64,000 nucleotides of DNA from NCBI RefSeq assembly GCF_921293095.1, contig NC_060254.1, positions 111,500,917-111,564,916 on the forward strand, read 5' to 3'. Origin of the DNA: Ischnura elegans (lineage: Eukaryota; Arthropoda; Insecta; Odonata; Coenagrionidae). Shown here piece by piece: positions 53,797 to 64,000 of the stretch (positions are counted from its first letter, which is position 1; each line of letters begins with the position of its first letter). Both the position numbers and the translations under genes were made by a program. The notes under the pieces were generated by a model. The model was not told where the DNA came from and did no database searches. It saw only the letters and a list, made by a program, of their open reading frames with translations.

Positions 53797-54729
53797 CAGA
53801 GTGCCATCACGCCCTTTGGGATATGATGAGGTACGAGGGGGGGGGGGGAGGAGAGAGGTCCGTTGGGGGGGGGGGGGGGGGCATCAAACGGGACCGTCCG
53901 ACATCCACGTAATGGAGCATGTGATGATGCAAGTCCACGAGATGAAACTGCCGGGAGTGGGCTTGCACGGAAAATATCCTGCACCAATTTTAAGAAATAG
54001 CGAACAGTGGTCTTCACGGGGACATCCAACAGTGAAAGAAAGTGTACTTTTGGAGAGAGAAAAATATTCGTTTCACAGACACTGAAAAGTCACTTTGCAC
54101 AGCACCAAACGGCATCTTAGTCGAATTTATATTCGAAATTATACATTTTCGTCGGCTTGAAATGACCTAGCTGCTGTACGTAAGTTGTTAGCTGTAAAAA
54201 TGGGAAAAGCATTCGGTATTAATTTTATGAAACAAGAGCGACTCCAGACAGCCGCGAACCTTTACCGTGATATCTTCCGAAAACGAAGGAACATGTCAAA
54301 CCTCTACACATGAAATATCATTCACTGTCGTAAAAAAAATAAAACATCTGCATTCCGTCTGCGATCAAAGGACAACTGACAATCAAAAAAATTTGGCACA
54401 AAGCAAATTTTTCAAATTGGGACATCAATGATGGTGTGACTGGATTTAAATCAAATATTTATTTAGCAAAGTACGAAGAAACATAATCAGAAGGCAGAAA
54501 ATCTGTCGTGGACGAGAAAGAAAAATTCCGAAGTCTTTGGGGTTGCTCTTCTCGCTGTGTAGAGAGGTGACGGGGGAGAAATTCGCGTGGAAAAGTCAAA
54601 GTTAGCCAAACGAAACGACACGTCTGCATGAGACACGTCACTTCGCACGAAGGCACGCGCACGGGTTGAAAGTTGCAAATACAATGCGGATGAAATGCGT
54701 CAATTGTTCTGATATTCGCATCTAGAGAC

Positions 54730-54805
54730 TGTGGCTTGGTGTTGCAAGTGACAGCATTCCTGACCGGCCATCGGGAGACCCGGGTTCGCATCCCATCTGA
54801 GGCAT
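54730..54805 (+). repeat. tRNA-derived SINE head or tRNA pseudogene
   Basis: GACCGGCCATCGGGAGACCC leads into GGGTTCGCATCCC, a near-consensus B box with flanking T-arm pairs, and CTGAGGC at the 3' side resembles an acceptor strand. The 5' acceptor strand and A box are decayed. No true functional tRNA fold. Confidence 0.4.
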
Positions 54806-54918
54806 GTGATTTCTTTCCACGCGAATTTCATTCTTGCTTAATATTCACGTAAACATCTTAAATTAAAGTAGAGAGAAAGATAAATTAGTCGTTTTACAGA
54901 GTAAAAAGTATGTATACC

Positions 54919-57900
54919 CAGTGGCGGCTTGCCCATAAGGACTCTCGGACGCCGCCCCTCCCAAATATTTGAAAAAGTAGAAAAAATAAGCATCCATTAA
55001 TTTATAATTATACATCTAATTAATAAGTGTTTTTTCAGTCGCATTCATCGAAAGTGTAGGAAAAACACGAAAAAATAGCGCGAGAAGTTCGTATTAGTAG
55101 CCGTGGGGGGCTGGCCAGAACGTCCCAATCCATCCCCATACAGTTATATGGAGAGTGGTAGTGGTGGGGGCTGCTGGTGCTATGACGCGTCTAACCTTAT
55201 GCCTTATGGAAGTCTTGGGACGACGTCCGAGAATGCGCAGAGCGACGAGTGAGTATAATCTGGCGTCTACTAGGTATCTACGGAGTCCGAATGGTCACTG
55301 TACTGGGTGTAGTTATACGATTTTAATTTTAAATTACTGGTAGGTATTGTTACAGAAAAGAAATTATCCCATTATGCTTGCGTTTTTGGGTGTTTCAATT
55401 CCGGAACACATAAAATCCAACCAGTTGAAGGCCGTATTGACGCAGGAAAACTATTCTCGAGTATTGCCACAGTTCTGTTATGATTACGAATTTCAAGAAC
55501 CTTGGGGAAACTAATATTATAATATTTAGGCCTTTACAATGTAGTCCTATCTTCCCGGTGATTAGAAATGCGGTACCTATTTTTCAGATAAATTTATCAA
55601 AAGACCTGCAGTATTAGGAAAAATCAGGTAACATTCCTCACTGATTTATAATATTTGGAAATAGGCGCGTGCGTGATAGGGTGAAGGATTGAACATGATT
55701 TAACCCGTAAAACTTGACTTTAAATAGAGTCATTCAATGAATGTCAAGAAGTGCCGCGTGCAATGCACCTTTTGTGTGCAGGTTCATTATTTTTCTAGCC
55801 GTCCTTGTTCTATTAGTTCACGTTCACCTAATTCCTCAGCGGCAGAGCGGTAGCTGTCTGACGGAAAATGTCCACTTGGGTCTGATTTAAGTGGCTTCGA
55901 AGAGTTCATATCAGTGCGGAGATCCTTACAGCCCCCATCTGTGGCTCAGAGTCATCTTCTTTTACGATCTAGAATTGATTTTCTATTTTATCATGGCAAT
56001 GATTTCGAAGACACGGTTATTCCAAGTGTGGCCCGTATGTTTACCACATGTGAATCTTAGACTAAAGGAGATGGTCCGTGACCTCTTTTTTTTCATACCT
56101 ATGCTGACATTAAATTCGTCCCTCAGCTGAATCAGCATTAGTGGACCACGACTTCTATCTCCCTTGAGTCGTCCTTATAGTAACTGCAAGACTCTCGGAA
56201 AGAACGGAGTGAAATGAGTTCAGACATCATTTTCGAGGAGTTAACTGCGCGTAATTGCCGATTAAGAAGTTTCTTAGTGCTGTGTGTACATTCAAGAAGA
56301 CAATTTTGAATTAATCAACAGTGCTCGTTTTTGTTTTAGAGAAAAATTATCCCAATTCTGTATCCAGGCACCTATTTGGTCGTATTTTTCGTCGGCCTAT
56401 TTTGTGTCGTCCCTTGTTTATTAAGTAAACGCAATCATAAGAGTCCTTTTCTTTTTTAAAGGCTATAAGTATTAGTACCTCCTCACTTACGGAAAAAGTA
56501 GGTCCCTCTTCTGTGGTGTTGCAGTGTTGCTGCATACCTTGTTTTGGTGACCAGTTGACTTATGGTGTGTGAATTATTTTATCGAAGTAGTGTAAATAGG
56601 CCTAAGTAGTTGCAGTTGAGTTAAACGGTTTAGTGATTGTTACTGTTTTAGGTTTAGTGATTGTTTAGAGCATCAGTGATTCATAATGGCCTCGTCTGTT
56701 TCCAACAATGTGAATTTTATTATTAGTAATGGAATTAAGGGCCTGGAACATAGGATCGAGCTCAAGAATTTAGGCCCCCCCCTGGGCCTATACTAAATGT
56801 AAATCAACAACAAAAGGCCTCTAAAGCACGAAACGGTTTCGTTCGGAAAATTTCCAATAATTTGTACAACTATGCTGATTGGTTGTGTTGGTGCAAAGTC
56901 AAACATTCTTATTTTCATCCTTGATTGGTAATGAGAGTTGCAGACCGTGCATGGACAGTGGATGGTGTCTCGGATTTAAAACATTTAAATGATTAAGTCA
57001 AAAAACATAAATTGAGTGAAAAACATATTAATGCCTGCATTGAGTATGCCGTGTTATGCAAAGTTGACATAAGAGTCCAATTAGATAGTGCGTACAGATT
57101 CAGAATTCAAAATCACTTTATCAAAGACGACGATTTCAATTTTTGGTTAACTTTATTCAATAAAATTTTGCCTCATTGTGACATTTTGAACAATGAACTA
57201 CAGCACAGAACAATTGATTGCTTAAAGGCCTTGATTTATGTAGACGAATTTAAGTTTGCTATCCAAACTATTAGAAACTCTTCAGAACTTGATTCCAAAA
57301 ATACCAATAATACGACTTCAGAGACCGAGTCGAGTTCGAAACAGTCGATTTGAAGATAGAAGAAATGTGGTGGCTAAGAAAGTTGCGATGTAATTATGAC
57401 GGGAATTGAGGATCGCTTTAATAATTTGGACTATTTGTCTGCAGCAAAATTATTCCAGCCTATGTTGTTTCAAGAATTTACCTAGAGTTTTCCAGAACAT
57501 GAACTTGAAACCGTAGCTAAACTATTTAACTAAACAAGTTGGAACTGAAATAAGAACTTCTAGTTATATACAGCGGAAGAAATTTTTAAAGGCAACCAGT
57601 TCATTGCGGCTTAATTTTATTTATGACAACAACCTAAAAGAATTTCTCTCAGAATGAGTTAAACTATTCCAGATCATCGGCACCATACAAATGACAACAG
57701 CGGAAAGTGAAAGATGTTTTTCAACATTGATACGAATAAAGACATTTAATACAAGCACGATGAAAGAGGATAGACTTAGTGCCCTTGCCATGTGTTCAAT
57801 CGGAAAGAAATTGTTGTCCGGCGCTGATTTCAACGAACGTGTAATTGATCACTTTGCTGGACAAAAGGAAAGAAGGATGGACTTCTGCAATATAACTAAA

Positions 57901-58556
57901 GTCATGTAAGAAGAGTATTTCAGATTTTGCTAAAAATGTGTGAGAAATGTTTAATTATTGATTTTAAATCATACTGTATTCAAGAAGCAACCCGAACACA
58001 GCAATCAAAGTTTACATCTGCAATAACAAAGCGCGCGCATTCTAGCAGTGTTTGTTACCTAGTGGAGGTCAGTGACACTCCCCACCCTCCTCAGGTGTAA
58101 CAAGTGTCATTGCTACCTAAATCATTGCAAATATTGTATAGATTTGACAAATAACGCATTATGATTGCAAAACGAACAACAGAAGTGTATTGCGGGCATA
58201 TCCGCACGAAAAATGTTGGCGCTAAAACCTAAAGTTCCTTTTTTTCGTTTGTATTTGTAAAATATCGCAGCAAATATATTTTTATTCTTTAAGATCATTG
58301 ATCAGTAAAATCGAGGGTCCGGACTAAACCGATTCGTATGACCGAGAGTCTATTGCATTTAGTATTTATCAATTAATCAAGTTTTATTAGGAAAACTAGG
58401 TATTTTTGCTGAAAAAAATGTAACATATGGCATCACAAAATTTAATTCCCATATTGCCGCAAAAACTCAATAAAATACACGAAATATTAAAAAATTATAA
58501 CCCCCCGGAGGAGTGCGCCCTCCCACCCCCAGCATTTGACTCACGAGCCGCCACTG
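54919..58556 (+). mobile_element. hAT transposon with perfect 8-bp target duplication
   Basis: Terminal inverted repeats CAGTGGCGGCTTG (left) and CAGTGGCGGCTCG (right, reverse-complemented). Flanked on both sides by TGTATACC (54911-54918 and 58557-58564), a perfect hAT-type target duplication. 3638 bp. It carries a decayed transposase gene on the plus strand at about 56800-57910; the remainder is non-coding. Confidence 0.92.
56800..57910 (+). pseudogene. hAT transposase (TTF-finger / DUF4371 / dimerisation type), decayed
   Basis: About 56830-57060 resembles the TTF-type zinc-finger region: NNLYNYADWLCWCKVKHSYF, then KKHKLSEKHINACIEYAVLC. At 57120-57240 comes FNFWLTLFNKILPHCDILNN with ELQHRTID, a typical hAT mid-region. 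At 57690-57870 comes TTAESERCFSTLIRIKTF, then KEDRLSALAMCSIGK, the hAT C-terminal dimerisation domain. Most of the DDE/DUF4371 domain between 57360 and 57640 is missing or scrambled, and stops intervene, so it is not functional. The type resembles ZMYM1-like hAT proteins. Confidence 0.8.
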
Positions 58557-58612
58557 TGTATACCTACCTTGTCTGGTATCAAGTCACCACAGACTCGCTG
58601 TAGAATTAATAC

Positions 58613-60799
58613 TAGTGATGGGTCGGTTCGATTCCTCGATTCTTCGATTCCTCGATTCTCGGCCAAGAACCGGAATCGAAAACGAGTACTTGCCAAGGCG
58701 AAAAATCGATTCCGATTCCAGTAGTACTTCAAACAACAAAATAAACGACCGCGTTTCCAACAGTCATTTGAATTTTCGCGCCACGTAATCGTAATAACAA
58801 AACACATATCTTCTTGGGATGTGCGAGTACTCGAAAATTCAAGTCGATCGAGTAGTTGGTACTCGACTCGAGCATTCCGAGTCGCATTACGAATGTCGAG
58901 TCGAGTAGTTAAGGTTACAATGCTTTCGAGGCTAGTTGGTCCAGCAATCTGGCGATAGGAAGCGCTATCATGAAACTCATGTTATAATGCAGTTTTTAAA
59001 GCCGATAAGTCATTCTAATGCCTTGGCCTGGTAGTTTCAGCTTGCCGAATACACTATAGTTGTCGACGTGGGCGCCGAATACCTTTACGCTAGCCGCAGC
59101 GGCCGATCGTCTTCCTACCCGGCGCACACTAGTCTGAAATCGGAAAAAGCTGGAATAAAGTCCAAAATGACCTTTTTGGGGATAGAGACTTGAAACTCAG
59201 CGTAAATACTCATAAATCATTACCAAATATTGCTTTATATGCCATTTCACATAAATACGAACCTTTAGTGAGATACAGAGGCCCAAGCATGACCAATTTT
59301 TCAATGCCACGCGAGATATCGTTTTTCCTCAAAAAATCTTTGAATTTATCCAAGTGGTTTTGCGTTGGTGTGAGTTTTATGGAATATAAAACGCAATATT
59401 CCTTTGATCTGGTGCTTTGCCTATACTTTCAATGACTTTCGAAGATTTTGGCTCTCATCTGTCGGGTTTTACAACGCAAAATGGCCGACCCGTTTTTCAC
59501 GTGAAATTTGACATAAAGTAGACATTATCTTTCGTTTACGAAAAATATAACTCGGAAAATTTTAACCACAATATAAAGTAGAGATTTCTAAAGAGTACTA
59601 ATAAGAAATCTTGAAAAAAAAGTTTGCGAAGAAGGAAATAAGAGCGATTTTTCAATCGCGCGTCAAGGCTGAGCTACACGCTGCGGAACTTTAAGGCTCG
59701 GTAACAGGCCGATTTTTCAAGTTTTTTAAAACATTAGTCTTGAAAATCGTCATTTAAAGCATAGATAATCGTCTTCATTGACTTAAAACACTAAACTGAG
59801 GATGTTAAAAAGGATTATGTATAGATCGACTTGACCATTTAGCGCATTACTCGAGTGAAAATACTAAGGATTGGATATTTTTTGGAACCATCCCACGCAT
59901 AAGAAATATGCCTCGGGTATTCAAGTAAAGTGAAGAAATTAAGTCAGCATGCTTAATAGAGAGAAAAAAGAACTATTTCCGTGAAAGACAACAACCGATA
60001 CCCTTTTTCCCTTTCCACCTTCGCCGAGGTGAGTCGGGCGGTAGGGGGAGTTTTCACACCACAAGGCTCTTTTAGCCTTTTTTATTACTACGACCGTCCG
60101 ATGTGATATTCATTTGTAGCGTTTAGTTTCTTTCTTGAACTTAAAGCAAGAGATTTTAAGGTTGATTAAATGACGTGAGAAGTATAGCATTTTTTTTGGC
60201 TCTACAAAACTAAAGTTTAGTTCTATAGTTGTTCGCTTCGACCACTTGAATTCCATGAAGATTCAAGATCCAAAAAATCGTTGATATAATTTTTAATAAA
60301 AATTCCAAAGTTTCCGAAATCTTGCAATTTTGGTGGGAAAGTACATGCCCAATAACACACATGTGTAGCAAAAGGCAATTTTCTGCAGGCAGTAATACTA
60401 TAACATGGAGACGTCAAAACCTGCTGGCTGAGCATGTAGAATAATTGGTTTTTCTGCTTGAGAATTTGAAAGGGCCAAATATTACATAGATTCATATACG
60501 TAGTATGTAATCTTTATTACAGCTATGAAAATTTCTGTACTCAGGTATGTTCTGTTTTGAAATTTAGCTATTATATTTTAATTACATAGTAATTATTTGA
60601 AAGATGCTTTTGTCAACTGACTCTTTCACAGAGTAATATTTTTTAAAGTGGTTATCTTGTTGCCTGGAATTAAGTGATATTTTTCTTGGAGCCTATGGCA
60701 TTAGAATCGATGGAATCGGTATCGGTAGAATCGGAATCAAAATGTCAGAATCGGAATCGGGATCGGAATCGATAAAATTTTGGAATCGACCCATCACTA
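58613..60799. mobile_element. hAT-like non-autonomous element with GAATC subterminal arrays
   Basis: Tips TAGTGATGGGTCG and CGACCCATCACTA. Perfect 8-bp flanking duplications ATTAATAC (58605-58612 and 60800-60807). The left subterminal is GATTCCTCGATTCTTCGATT and the right is an array of GGAATCGG words. The interior has an ACTCGAG-rich block at about 58815-58915 and a dispersed repeat at 59134. No transposase recognised. 2187 bp. Confidence 0.85.
59134..59350 (+). repeat. Dispersed repeat related to 26109-26340
   Basis: Second copy; it lies inside the 58613-60799 element. Shares AAATCGGAAAAAGC and AAAATGAC with following TTTTT, and similarly placed AGATACASAGGC. Confidence 0.45.
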
Positions 60800-60807
60800 A
60801 TTAATAC

Positions 60808-62052
60808 AAAACAAGACCACATCCTGTCGTATTTAGTTTGGTTGAAATAGAATAAAAAATGTATGTAGCAAACAATGTTGAAACTGAAAATGAAATTCCT
60901 CAGCCAATGAAGAAAGGTTTTCTATCAGAAGAATACATCCACTTTGAAATAGAACATAAAGCCATCTGAAGGAGAAAACACGTACTATCCAGCGAGGAGC
61001 ATTTTCGGGCCCATTTTAGAATAGGCGAAAGCGTACGAACAAATTATTCACAAATTTAAAAATATCTTTGTTTTACGAAGGTAAACATAAAAGCTTTGCT
61101 TAGCACCAAATGAAAACTGACCTGCTGTTAACATGGAATTAAGGGAGACCGAATATCAGTATCGATTTGCAACAGTTTTAATATTTATTGAGCATGGAAC
61201 TGCGCCTCACCTTTACAGCGAGAAACAATGGAATTCTCAATGGAGTACACGAAAAAGGAAGTGCACTGACACCAGTACTTGCAGGATGCCAGTGATGACA
61301 GCGAAGACCACTGGGCCTCCACGAATCCTATTCAGCGAGGCGGGATCCGACCGACTTTAAAAGAGTCGAACTTATGGTAAAAGATTGCTGAAGTATGTTG
61401 TACCTCATACCTTCAATTGTATGCCAAAGGCTCTATGTAATCTAAAATCTTTGGCCGATATTAAAAAAGTGAAAGAATGGTTAATAAGTGAAACTGTAAA
61501 CTTGTAATTTCCTTAATGAATCTGAAATGCACAAATTATATTAACTTCTCATATTTATGTTTCAAACCTCCTAAAATTTTTGTGCCATGTTACCTATTGC
61601 TTTTTTTGTTTGTGAATTTTTAATTTGTAATGTAATATAAATGCTATGCTTTCAGTGCTGCCACTATGTAGGATAAATGCAACCTGCTGACAAGCCCTGT
61701 GGCTTAGACGGACCAAGTTTGTATACGCCAATAAAGGGAATCTAAATGTTATTAAATTATTGTATCATTCCTTAATTTTCAGCTCAAAATTAGAATTATC
61801 CTGATAATTTCACAAATTCCTGAGAATACAATAATTGTAAGATTATAAATGGTAACCACCTTGAGACGTAGCATCACCGCACAGCAGACTAAACACATCC
61901 TATGACAACGAGGTCGCCGTCCACATGACGCGTTGAGAATATGGCCGGAAACGAATTGCGCGATCACAGCCTTGAGCGCCTCCCGTGGCCCAAGATTGAA
62001 GTGGCTAGTCATTGACTGCAGTCTCAAGGGAACTAACTGCATGGAGGCATAT
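60808..62052. other. Intergenic, nothing recognised
   Basis: No motif-bearing open frame or inverted structure seen. Confidence 0.4.
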
Positions 62053-63102
62053 GCCGGGTCTACACTAGTAACTTAAGTGACTACTCAAGTTGGCTCTGTA
62101 TTTAAGTTGGTAGTGTAGGTGTCACCAGCTTCATTTAAGTACACCTCCACTTAAGTCATCTTAGAACCCAACTTAAATTGCGTAGGCAACTGTTTCCGCA
62201 CGGTTGAAGCTCTTCATGTGTTGTAAATGGCACATAATACCCATCTCACATCATCCCGTTGATTATGTTCTAAGTTGTGCTGTATTGTATGATGTGGTTA
62301 TTGAGCGTTCTATTTCGTTAGTTAATTTCTAGTGTTGGGGTTATTAATTCGACGAATTTATTTTGTAGTGTTTCTCATCTTATTGTTGGTTTTATTTCCG
62401 TGAAAACTAATTGTTATGCCTGTTGCTCACGGTGAAACTCGATTTATAAAACTTAGAAACGTTTTAAGGACTTTTAAGACTGACAATGAGACGACGGCAG
62501 AGGATCCGGTAAAACAGTTTATTTTCCATGGTGTCATAATCGAAAATAACGTAAACGAATGCACTCAGTAACTTCCCACACACTGTTATTGAAACTATTG
62601 CATAGGGCTTTAATGTTAGTCCTAGGGATGCCGAGGGAGATAAGATGTGGCGATTTCATTGGACGTGGGAGGAATTAATGGTTGAAATTAAACATCAATG
62701 GTTTTAATAAAGCAGTGGAATTTGACTAGCAATAAGTGTTTTTGTTTACGTTATGAATATGTCATTCCACGAAGTCACGCTTAGTAATTCTAAATTCCTC
62801 TGGCTCCATCACCTCTCGCCATATAGCGTTCCCTCAGGAACTGAAATCGGTCTTTCTTTTTAACCTTCTGAATCCAAAATGGTTAATTCACGGAGTTTGG
62901 AAGTTTATTGCAAATAACAGTCGCTTTGGATCAAAGAATCACTAATTGCTCTCCTAGACCTTCATCTGTCAACATAACTGTTTCCCGATATAGACAATCA
63001 CGGTGCTGAAGTCGACTTAAAGCTCAAGTGTAGCTACCGCACCACATTTAAGATTATATTTAAGTGAAGTCACTTAAGTTAAGTGTGTAGTGTAGACAAG
63101 GC
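62053..63102. mobile_element. Non-autonomous DNA element with CTTAAGT subterminal repeats
   Basis: Inverted ends: left GCCGGGTCTACACTAGTAAC and right (reverse-complemented) GCCTTGTCTACACTACACAC. Both subterminal regions repeat ACTTAAGT and TTTAAGT/ACTTAAA words several times. No clear target duplication. A 51-codon frame beginning MPVAHGETRFIKLRNV lies at 62416-62571, function unknown. Superfamily not assigned. Confidence 0.6.
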
Positions 63103-64000
63103 AATAGGAACCCAATTCCATCCAATGAAATGAAGGCTGATTTGGTCGCATTTTAATCGGCTTTCAAAAATGTAAGCGGCGGCGCTGTGATCAGTGCAAT
63201 ATGATCCACTTTTTTCGAATATTTTGCGTTATAATGTTTTTAATTGCGAGGAATTGCAATGAAAAGTTATGAATTTGATAGATCACAACATCGTGCGTCT
63301 AAATTTCGGTTAACACCCCTAATTATACCTTATCACCCCCAGAAACTCGCATCACTTTGTCCGTCAGGGGCCTTCTTAATTTAATCGCACAATTCCCATC
63401 CAGACATGTCTGATCATCATCATGCGGGCAGAGAGCTCTTTGCTATTAGCGTCCAGAAATTATTCAATTCAAGTCAGCGCAAACATAAAAAACTCTCATC
63501 GGGCAAGTTGAAATTTGGCTATTTACTAGTGAAAATATAATTAGCGGCCTACTACACATGCTGTTTGCTATCTGTATCATTTGTTTTTACCTAACACGAT
63601 AAATTTTTGCCAAAAATGTTCTCATTTTGCCTAGCTGTAGACTCACATTTTAATTGATACTGAATGCTGTGCACAATTAAAATCACATAAATAAAAATTT
63701 CGGGTTGGAAAAGTCGCAGCGATCATAAGTCGCCACCTGTCGGTCGGTATTCCAATGAGTTACAGCGGAAATGGCCATTTTAAAGACCCTTCTGAGCCTA
63801 CGATGTCGCAATTTAAAAAAATCATGAAAACCCCTCATAGAAATGAGAAAAAGCTCATCTCGACGGGAATCAATTCACGGAGCCTCTGCTTTTGGTGCGA
63901 CTTTGTGGAACACCACCCGTCAACTATCCCACACTGATCCTGACTCTGCATCCGATGTGATGTGCGCATTTTCCCCAAAAGTCCTCGATTCGATTCCCAG
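63103..64000. other. End of window, nothing recognised
   Basis: Non-coding. The last bases (TTCGATTCCC) resemble part of a B box but the context is cut off by the window edge. Confidence 0.35.

Larger units (their letters stand above)
53752..54918. other. Upstream flank of amd
   Basis: Contains the candidate initiator and long G runs (about 53839-53850 and 53864-53881) on the plus strand. At 54730-54805 there is a tRNA-like relic. No protein gene recognised. Confidence 0.45.

Noticed and set aside
54730..54805. Functional tRNA gene
   Set aside because: Only the T-arm and B box are good; the 5' acceptor strand and A box are decayed, so it is kept as a SINE or pseudogene remnant.
55835..55875. 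A-box-like GGCAGAGCGGTAGC as a pol III promoter
   Set aside because: No B box at a suitable distance downstream; it lies inside the hAT element without other tRNA-like features.
1..64000. CRISPR array, rRNA genes, operon structure or bacterial origin
   Set aside because: No regularly spaced repeats with unique spacers, no rRNA landmarks, and spliced eukaryotic exons throughout.

Overview
This is a eukaryotic, AT-rich, repeat-laden window, most likely from an arthropod and probably an insect. The basis is a complete GT-AG spliced gene of the insect DHPAAS/AMD type, together with non-LTR (LINE), Penelope-like, piggyBac, hAT and Tc1/mariner-type elements typical of animal genomes. There are no rRNA genes, no CRISPR array and no bacterial-type operons. 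The species cannot be named from sequence alone.

One host gene dominates. On the minus strand, eleven coding exons between 53751 (ATG) and 3028 (stop) join in frame with GT-AG junctions into a 509-residue pyridoxal-phosphate decarboxylase-family protein. The coding sum is exactly 1530 bases. Landmark residues fall at the family's standard numbers (Asp271, Lys303, Tyr332). Residues Phe79, Tyr80 and Asn192 match the fingerprint of insect 3,4-dihydroxyphenylacetaldehyde synthase (DHPAAS, Drosophila amd) rather than dopa decarboxylase, which has His192. The gene spans 50.7 kb. Introns 1 (18.4 kb), 4 (15.7 kb), 5 (7.4 kb) and 8 (5.0 kb) hold almost all of the mobile DNA.

Layout from left to right: 1-3027, downstream of the gene, with LINE debris and a candidate poly(A) signal. 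3028-4365, exons 11-9. 4366-9356, intron 8 with a TTAA-flanked piggyBac element carrying a broken transposase (6872-9331). 9357-10725, exons 8-6. 10726-18115, intron 5 with a fold-back element and an AATTCAATTG-type tandem array. 18116-18245, exon 5. 18246-33981, intron 4 with inverted repeats around a decayed LINE, palindromic MITEs, a hAT-like fold-back element, a Penelope GIY-YIG fragment, a hammerhead-like motif and a nearly intact 5'-truncated LINE ORF of 844 codons. 33982-35301, exons 4-2. 35302-53671, intron 1 with a Penelope element split by a young LINE copy and bracketed by 530-bp inverted repeats. It also holds an antisense LINE copy interrupted by a hAT-like and a mariner-like insertion. 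53672-53751, exon 1.

Upstream of the gene, 54919-58556 is a hAT element with perfect 8-bp target duplications and a decayed TTF/DUF4371-type transposase. Next come a hAT-like element with GAATC subterminal arrays (58613-60799) and a 1-kb element with CTTAAGT subterminal repeats (62053-63102).

The most interesting points are the catalytic fingerprint and unusual residues (Ser300, Ser309, the hydrophobic stretch 396-404) of the DHPAAS gene. Also notable is a set of hAT-like elements that share a GATGG-type tip but each carry a different subterminal motif array. A LINE family with a 3' stem-loop and a TAGATG-repeat tail has two copies about 99% identical.
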